64,000 bases of DNA from Atherix ibis (lineage: Eukaryota > Arthropoda > Insecta > Diptera > Athericidae). The translations under genes and the position numbers were made by a program. This document shows, piece after piece, positions 55,809-64,000 of the stretch. The stretch covers positions 66,626,951 through 66,690,950 of the forward strand of contig OY282608.1 of the NCBI GenBank assembly GCA_958298945.1. Reading direction: 5' to 3'. The notes beneath the pieces are model-generated. The model worked only from the letters and a program-made list of their open reading frames with translations. It did no database searches and had not been told where the DNA came from. Within the stretch, counting starts at the first letter, position 1, and each line of letters starts with the position of its first letter.

Positions 55809-56332
55809 CGAACCATCAAACCAAAGAACCAAAGAACCAAAAAACCAACAAACCAACAAACCAACAAACCAACAAACCAAAGAACCAAAGAACCAAAGAA
55901 CCAAAAAACCAACAAACCAACAAACCAACAAACGAAAAAACCAACAAACCAACAAACCAAAGAACCAACAAACCAACAAACCAACAAACCAACAAACCAA
56001 CAAACCAAAGAACCAACAAACCAACAAACGAACAAACACACAAACTAACAAACCAACAAACCAACAAACCAAGAAACAAAAGAACCAACAAACCAACGAA
56101 CCAACAAACCAACAAACCAAAGAACCAACAAACCAAAGAACCAACAAACGAACAAACCAACAAACCAACAAACCAACGAACCAACAAACCAACAAACCAA
56201 CAAACCAACAAACCAAAGAACCAACAAACCAACAATCTAACAAACCAAAGAATAAACAAACCAACAAACGAACAAACCAACAAACCAACAAACTAACAAA
56301 CCAACAAAATAACAAACCAACAAACCAACAAA
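55809..56332 (+). repeat. CATCAAACC-marked block, copy 4
   Basis: Bounded by CGAACCATCAAACC at 55809 and CCTACAAAAAAACG at 56333. It is followed by the first 0.4 kb of a 934-bp-type block (phase-shifted units near 56690-56715) that then diverges near 56740. Confidence 0.65.
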
Positions 56333-58783
56333 CCTACAAAAAAACGAACCAACAAACCAACAAACCAAAGAACCAACTAACCAAAGAACCTACATACCAA
56401 AGAACCAACAAACCAAAGAACCAACAAACCAAAGAACCAACAAACGAACAAACCAACAAACCAACAAACCAACAAACCAACAAACCAAAGAACCAATAAA
56501 CCAACAAACCAACAAACCAACAAACCAAAGAATCAACAAACCAAAGAACCAACAAACCAACAAACCAACAAACCAACAAACCAACAAACCAACAAACCAA
56601 CAAACTAACAAACCAAAAATCCAAAAAAACAACAAACCAACAAACCAAAGAACCAACAAACGAACAAACCAAAGAACCAACAAACCAACAACCAACAAAC
56701 CAACAACCAACAAACCAACAAACCAACAAACGAACAAACCAACAAACCAACAAACCAACAACCAAGGAACCAAAGAACCAACAAACAAACAAACCAACAA
56801 ACCAACAAACGAACAAACCAACAAACCAACAAACCAAAGAACCAACAAACCAAAAAACCAACAAACCAAAGAACCAACAAACGAACAAACCAACAAACCA
56901 ACAAACCAACAAACCAAAGAACAAAAGAACCAACAAACCAACAAACCAACAACCAAAGAACCAAAGAACCAACAAACAAACAAACCAGCAAACCAACAAA
57001 CGAACAAACTAACAAACCAACAAACCAACAAACGAACAAACCAAGGAACCAAAAAACCAACAAACCAACAAACCAACAAACCAAAGAACCAAAGAACCAA
57101 CAAACCAACAAGAAAACAAACTAACAAACCAACAAACCAACAAACTAACAAACCAAAGAACCAACAAACCAACAAACCAACAAACGAACAAACCAACGAA
57201 CCAACAAACCAACAAACCAACAAACCAAAGAAACAAAGAACCAAAGAACCAACAAACCAACAAACCAACAAACCAAAGAACCAACAAACCAACGAACCAA
57301 CAAACCAACAAACCAAAGAACCAACAAACCAAAGAACCAACAAACGAACAAACCAACAAACCAACAAACCAACGAACCAGCAAACCAACAAACCAACAAA
57401 CCAAAGAATCAACCAACCAAAGAACCAACAAACCCACAAACCAAGAAACCAACAAACCAACGAACCAACAAACCAACAAACCATCAAACCAAAGAATCAA
57501 CAAACCAAAGAACCAACAAACCAAAGAACCAACAAACCAACAAACTAACAAACCAACAAACCAACAAACGAACAAACCAAGGAACCAAAAAACCAACAAA
57601 CCAACAAACCAACAAACCAAAGAACCAAAGAACCAACAAACCAACAAGAAAACAAACTAACAAACCAACAAACCAACAAACTAACAAACCAAAGAACCAA
57701 CAAACCAACAAACCAACAAACGAACAAACCAACGAACCAACAAACCAACAAACCAACAAACCAAAGAAACAAAGAACCAAAGAACCAACAAACCAACAAA
57801 CCAACAAACCAAAGAACCAACAAACCAAAAGAACCAACAAACTAAAGAACCAACAAACCAACAAACCAACAAACCAACAAACCAACAAACGAAAAAACGA
57901 ACAAACCAACAAACCAACAAACCAAAGAACCAACAAACCAACAAACCAAAGAACCAAAGAACCAATAAACCAACAAACCAACAAAACAACAAACTAACAA
58001 ACCAACAAGCCAACAAATCAACAAACCAACAAACCAAAGAACCAAAGAACCAACAAACCAACAAACCAACAAACCAACAAACCAACAAACCAACAACCAA
58101 AGAACCAAAGAACCAACAAACCAACAAACCAACAAACCAACAAACGAAAAAACCAACAAACCAAAGAACCAACAAACCAAGGAACCAACAAACCAAAGAA
58201 CCAACAAACGAACAAACCAACAAACCAACAAACCAACAAACCAACAAACCAACAAACCAAAAAACCAAAAAACCAACAACCAACAAATCAAAGAACCAAC
58301 AAACCAACAAACGAACAAGCCAACAAACTAACAAACCAACAAACCAACAAACAAAAGAACCAACAAACCAGCGAACCAACAAACCAACAAACCAAAGAAC
58401 CAACAAACCAAAGAACGAACAAACCAAAGAACCAACAAACGAACAAACCAACAAACCAAAAAACCAACAAACCAACAAACCAGCGAACCAACAAACCAAC
58501 AAACCAAAGAACCAACAAACCAAAGAACGAACAAACCAAAGAACCAACAAACGAACAAACCAACAAGCCAACAAACCAAAAAACCAACAAACCAAAAAAC
58601 CAACAAACCAACAAACTAACAAACTAACAAACCAACAAACCAACAAACCAACAAACCAACAAACCAACAAACCAACAAACCAAAAAACCAACAAACTAAC
58701 AAACCAACAAACCAACAAACCAACAAACCAACAAACCAACAAACTAACAAACCAACAAAATAACAAACCAACAAACCAACAAA

Positions 58784-59717
58784 CCTACAAAAAAACGAAC
58801 CAACAAACCAACAAACCAAAGAACCAACTAACCAAAGAACCTACATACCAAAGAACCAACAAACCAAAGAACCAACAAACCAAAGAACCAACAAACGAAC
58901 AAACCAACAAACCAAAAAACCAACAAACCAACAAACCAAAGAACCAATAAACCAACAAACCAACAAACCAACAAACCAAAGAATCAACAAACCAAAGAAC
59001 CAACAAACCAACAAACCAACAAACCAACACACCAACAAACCAACAAACCAACAAACTAACAAACCAAAAATCCAAAAAAACAACAAACCAACAAACCCAA
59101 TAACCAACAAACGAACAAACCAAAGAACCAACAAACCAACAACCAACAAACCAACAACCAACAAACCAACAAACCAACAAACGAACAAACCAACAAACCA
59201 AAGAACCAAAGCACCAACAAACCAACAAACCAACAAACCAACAACCAAGGAACCAAAGAACCAACAAACAAACAAACCAACAAACCAACAAACGAACAAA
59301 CCAACAAACCAACAAACCAAAGAACCAACAAACTAACAAACCAACAAACCAACAAACCAACAAACCAAACAAACCAACAAACCAACAAATCAACAAACCA
59401 AAGAACCAACAAACCCACAAACTAACTAACCAACAAACCAACAAACCAAGAAACAAAAGAACCAACAAACCAACGAACCAACTAACCAACAAACCAAAGA
59501 ACCAACAAACAAAAGAACCAACAAACGAACAAACCAACAAACCAACAAACCAACGAACCAACAAACCAACAAACCAACAAATCAACAAACCAAAGAACCA
59601 ACAAACCAACAATCTAACAAACCGAAGAACCAACAAACCAACAAACAAACAAACCAACAAACCAACAAACCAACAAACTAACAAACCAACAAAATAACAA
59701 ACCAACAAACCAACAAA
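58784..59717 (+). repeat. 934-bp block, copy 3
   Basis: Bounded by CCTACAAAAAAACG at 58784 and its variant CCTGCAAAAAAACG at 59718. It matches 52993-53926 at a constant offset of 5,791 bp with few differences. One unusual variant is the CCCAATAACC stretch near 59096, where the other copies have CCAAAGAACC. Confidence 0.85.
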
Positions 59718-61369
59718 CCTGCAAAAAAACGAACCAACAAACCAACAAACCAAAGAACCAACTAACCAAAGAACCTACATACCAAAGAACCAACAAACCA
59801 AAGAACCAACAAACCAAAGAACCAACAAACGAACAAACGAACAAACCAACAAACCAACAAACCAACAAACCAAAGAACCAATAAACCAACAAACCAACAA
59901 ACCAACAAACCAAAGAATCAACAAACCAAAGAACCAACAAACCAACAAACCAACAAACCAACAAACCAACAAACCAACAAACCAAAGAACCAAAGAACCA
60001 AAGAACCAATAAACCAACAAACGAACAAACCAACAAACCAACAAACCAACGAACCAACAAACCAACAAACCAACAAATCAACAAACCAAAGAACCAACAA
60101 ACCAACAATCTAACAAACCAAAGAACCAACAAACCAACAAACGAACAAACCAACAAACCAACAAACCAACAAACTAACAAACCAACAAAATAACAAACCA
60201 ACAAACCAACAAACCTACAAAAAAACGAACCAACAAACCAACAAACCAAAGAACCAACTAACCAAAGAACCTACATACCAAAGAACCAACAAACCAAAGA
60301 ACCAACAAACCAAAGAACCAACAAACCAACAAGCCAACAAACTAACAAACCAACAAACCAACAAACTAACAAACCAAAGAACCAACAAACCAACAAACCA
60401 ACAAACGAACAAACCAACGAACCAACAAACCAACAAACCAACAAACCAAAGAAACAAAGAACCAAAGAACCAACAAACCAACAAACCAACAAACCAAAGA
60501 ACCAACAAACCAAAAGAACCAACAAACTAAAGAACCAACAAACCAACAAACCAACAAACCAACAAACCAAAGAACCAACAAACCAACAAACCAAAGAACC
60601 AAAGAACCAATAAACCAACAAACCAACAAACCAACAAACTAACAAACCAACAAGCCAACAAATCAACAAACCAACAAACCAAAGAACCAAAGAACCAACA
60701 AACCAACAAACCAACAAACCAACAAACCAACAAACCAACAACCAAAGAACCAAAGAACCAACAAACCAACAAACCAACAAACCAACAAACGAAAAAACCA
60801 ACAAACCAAAGAACCAACAAACCAAGGAACCAACAAACCAAAGAACCAACAAACGAACAAACCAACAAACCAACAAACCAACAAACCAACAAACCAACAA
60901 ACCAACAAACCAAAAAACCAAAAAACCAACAAACCAACAAATCAAAGAACCAACAAACCAACAAACGAACAAGCCAACAAACTAACAAACCAACAAACCA
61001 ACAAACAAAAGAACCAACAAACCAGCGAACCAACAAACCAACAAACCAAAGAACCAACAAACCAAAGAACGAACAAACCAAAGAACCAACAAACGAACAA
61101 ACCAACAAACCAACAAACCAAAAAACCAACAAACCAACAAACCAGCGAACCAACAAACCAACAAACCAAAGAACCAACAAACCAAAGAACGAACAAACCA
61201 AAGAACCAACAAACGAACAAACCAACAAGCCAACAAACCAAAAAACCAACAAACCAAAAAACCAACAAACCAACAAACTAACAAACCAACAAACCAACAA
61301 ACCAACAAACCAACAAACCAACAAACCAAAAAACCAACAAACTAACAAACCAACAAACCAACAAACCAA

Positions 61370-63930
61370 CAAACCAACAAACCAACAAACTAACAAACCA
61401 ACAAAATAACAAACCAACAAACCAACAAACCTACAAAAAAACGAACCAACAAACCAACAAACCAAAGAACCAACTAACCAAAGAACCTACATACCAAAGA
61501 ACCAACAAACCAAAGAACCAACAAACCAAAGAACCAACAAACGAACAAACCAACAAACCAAAAAACCAACAAACCAACAAACCAAAGAACCAATAAACCA
61601 ACAAACCAACAAACCAACAAACCAAAGAATCAACAAACCAAAGAACCCACAAACCAACAAACCAACAAACCAACACACCAACAAACCAACAAACCAACAA
61701 ACTAACAAACCAAAAATCCAAAAAAACAACAAACCAACAAACCAAAGAACCAACAAACGAACAAACCAAAGAACCAACAAACCAACAACCAACAAACCAA
61801 CAACCAACAAACCAACAAACCAACAAACGAACAAACCAACAAACCAAAGAACCAAAGCACCAACAAACCAACAAACCAACAAACCAACAACCAAGGAACC
61901 AAAGAACCAACAAACAAACAAACCAACAAACCAACAAACGAACAAACCAACAAACCAACAAACCAAAGACCAACAAACTAACAAACCAACAAACCAACAA
62001 ACCAACAAACCAAACAAACCAACAAACCAACAAATCAACAAACCAAAGAACCAACAAACCCACAAACTAACTAACCAACAAACCAACAAACCAAGAAACA
62101 AAAGAACCAACAAACCAACGAACCAACTAACCAACAAACCAAAGAACCAACAAACCAAAGAACTAACAAACGAACAAACCAACAAACCAACAAACCAACG
62201 AACCAACAAACCAACAAACCAACAAATCAACAAACCAAAGAACCAACAAACCAACAATCTAACAAACCAAAGAACCAACAAACCAACAAACGAACAAACC
62301 AACAAACCAACAAACCAACAAACTAACAAACCAACAAAATAACAAACCAACAAACCAACAAACCTACAAAAAAACGAACCAACAAACCAACAAACCAAAG
62401 AACCAACTAACCAAAGAACCTACATACCAAAGAACCAACAAACCAAAGAACCAACAAACCAAAGAACCAACAAACGAACAAACGAACAAACCAACAAACC
62501 AACAAACCAACAAACCAACAAACCAAAGAACCAATAAACCAACAAACCAACAAACCAACAAACCAAAGAATCAACAAACCAAAGAACCAACAAACCAACA
62601 AACCAACAAACCAACAAACCAACAAACCAACAAACCAAAGAACCAAAGAACCAAAGAACCAATAAACCAACAAACCACCAAACCAACAAACCAACAAACT
62701 AACAAACCAACAAACCAACAAATCAAGAAACCAACAAACCAAAGATTCAAAGAACCAACAAACCAACAAACGAACAAACCAACAAACCAACAAACGAACA
62801 AACCAAAGAACCAAAGCACCAACAAACCAACAAACCAACAACCAAAGAACCAAAGAACCAACAAACAAACAAACCAACAAACCAACAAACGAACAAATCA
62901 ACAAACCAACAAACCAAAGAACCAACAAACCAACGAACCAACAAACCAACAAACCAAAGAACCAACAAACCAAAGAACCAACAAACGAACAAACCAACAA
63001 ACCAACAAACCAACGAACCAACAAACCAACAAACCAAAGAACCAACAAACCAACAAACCAACAAACCAAAGAACCAACAAACCAACAAACAAACCAACAA
63101 ACCAACAAACGAAAAAACCAACAAACCAACAAACTAACAAACCAACAAAATAACAAACCAACAAACCAACAAACCTAGAAACCAACGAACCAACAAACCA
63201 ACAAACCAAAGAACCAACAAACCAACAAACCAAGAAACCAACAACCAAAGAACCAAAGAACCAAAGAACCAAAGAACCAACAAACCAACAAACCAACAAA
63301 CCAACAAACGAACAAACTAACAAACCAAAAAACCAACAAACCAAGGAACCAACAAACCAAAGAACCGACAAACGAACAAACCAACAAACCAACAAACCAA
63401 CAAACCAACAAACCAACAAACCAAAAAACCAAAAAACCAACAAACCAACAAACCAAAGAACCAACAAACCAACAAACGAACAAACCAACAAACTAACAAA
63501 CCAACAAACCAACAAACAAAAGAACCAACAAACCAGCGAACCAACAAACCAACAAACCAAAGAACCAACAAACCAAAGAACGAACAAACCAAAGAACCAA
63601 CAAACGAACAAACCAACAAACCAACAAACCAAAAAACCAACAAACCAAAAAACCAACAAACCAACAAACCACCAAACCAACAAACCAACAAACCAACAAA
63701 CCAACAAACCAACAAACCAAGAGACCAACAAACCAACAAACGAACAAACCAACAAACCAACAAGCCAAAGAACCAACAAACCAAAGAACCAACAAACCAA
63801 CAAACCAACAAACCAACAAACCAACAAACCAACAAACCAACAAACCAACAAACCAACAAACCAACAAACCAACAAACCAACAAACTAACAAACCAACAAA
63901 CCAACAAACCAACAAACCAAACAACCAACA
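61370..63930 (+). repeat. 8.4-kb-spaced higher-order repeat, right copy
   Basis: Partner of 52930-55530, with the same ordered landmarks. The match stops near 63930: the left copy continues CCAACGAA while this one continues CCAACAAA then CTAACAAA. The window ends 70 bp later, so it cannot be seen whether matching resumes. Confidence 0.8.
61430..62362 (+). repeat. 934-bp block, copy 4
   Basis: Bounded by CCTACAAAAAAACG at 61430 and 62363. It matches 58784-59717 at offset about 2,645. A 7-bp unit (CCAAAGACC near 61974) replaces the usual 8-bp unit, and a CCAAAGAACCC variant lies near 61640. Confidence 0.85.
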
Positions 63931-64000
63931 AACCAACAAACCAACAAACTAACAAACAAACAAACCAACTAACCAAGAAACCAACAAACGAACAAACCAA

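Larger units (their letters stand above)
24587..64000 (+). repeat. 8-bp CCAACAAA satellite array, about 4,900 units
   Basis: A continuous head-to-tail array of CCAACAAA (TTTGTTGG on the - strand). The consensus has 5 A and 3 C, so one strand is nearly pure A/C and the other nearly pure T/G. Frequent variants are CCAAAGAA, CGAACAAA, CCAACGAA, CTAACAAA and TCAACAAA; rarer ones include GCAACAAA and CCAAGAAA. Occasional 7-bp units (CCAACAA, as near 30965, 38140 and 40824) and 9-bp units (near 33776) shift the phase. Orientation is constant and no foreign sequence interrupts it. The unit contains no stop triplet in any of six frames, so long frames of an eight-residue repeat (FVGLLVCW on the - strand, TNQQTNKP on the + strand) arise automatically and are not genes. 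The array continues past the window. Confidence 0.98.

Noticed and set aside
24587..64000. Many long - strand open frames encoding an FVGLLVCW-type hydrophobic repeat (for example 48437-49672 and 54462-55691).
   Set aside because: They overlap in several frames at once and start at chance ATG triplets made by variants such as CATCAA or CATACC. They end at chance TCA/CTA variants and follow from a stop-free 8-bp unit. No frame looks selected.
24587..64000. A telomere: G/T-rich strand made of short units.
   Set aside because: TTTGTTGG matches no telomere motif I know. The T/G strand has its 3' end toward the interior (toward 24586), another satellite lies beyond it, and variant units and higher-order structure are far more extensive than in a terminal telomere.
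24587..64000. CENP-B box: the reverse complement of variant CCAACGAA is TTCGTTGG, equal to part of the CENP-B box.
   Set aside because: The following bases are TTTGTTGG, so the essential A and CGGG of the second half are missing. The match is expected by chance from a one-base variant.
1..64000. Bacterial or phage origin, promoters, ribosome binding sites (AAGAGGAAT resembles a purine-rich binding site before ATG).
   Set aside because: The AGAGGAATATG string occurs in nearly every 25-bp unit and is followed within a few codons by stops; it is repeat sequence and not translation signals.

Overview
This 64-kb window is entirely tandemly repeated satellite DNA. I find no gene, RNA gene, CRISPR array, recognisable transposon, promoter or other single-copy sequence. 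Two unrelated satellites lie back to back. Positions 1-24586 hold about 980 head-to-tail copies of a 25-bp unit whose consensus has no C on the + strand. Positions 24587-64000 hold about 4,900 head-to-tail copies of an 8-bp unit, CCAACAAA, whose consensus has no G or T on the + strand. They meet at a single point with no spacer, and the strand composition flips there. Both arrays run off the ends of the window, so their true lengths are unknown.

The organism cannot be named. Tens of kilobases of pure short-unit satellite with nested higher-order repeats and no coding sequence is typical of eukaryotic heterochromatin (centromeric, pericentromeric, subtelomeric or sex-chromosome blocks). It is not typical of bacteria, archaea or organelles. 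That is inference from architecture; no gene or rRNA is present to place it.

Layout, 25-bp array: a left domain (1 to about 17 kb) carries a recurrent two-unit marker with AGATTAAT and TTCAAGAGTAAT. Inside it are a 450-bp tandem duplication (1681-2580), a 1.2-kb tandem duplication (9631-11880) and a 1.15-kb block copied 4,355 bp away (11581-12735 and 15936-17090). A right domain (about 17-24.6 kb) lacks that marker and contains a tandem duplication of about 2.05 kb (19925-24030). One copy of that duplication has a patch unusually rich in small deletions (20881-21500).

Layout, 8-bp array: point variants of the unit (CCAAAGAA, CGAACAAA, CCAACGAA, CTAACAAA, TCAACAAA and rarer 7- and 9-bp units) act as a bar code showing layers of segmental amplification. 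These are a 0.76-kb tandem pair (26431-27966) nested between two copies of a 1.5-kb block (25.2-29.6 kb), a 0.97-kb pair (31.6-33.5 kb), three tandem copies of a 2.7-3.2 kb unit (37636-46740), a 519-bp pair (48472-49500), a 934-bp block present four times between 51.1 and 62.4 kb, and an 8.4-kb repeat seen as 52.9-55.5 kb and 61.4-63.9 kb.

Long open frames on both strands of the 8-bp array follow automatically from a stop-free 8-bp unit and are not evidence of proteins. No gene set or pathway can be described. What is worth study is the repeat architecture, the junction and the strand asymmetry.
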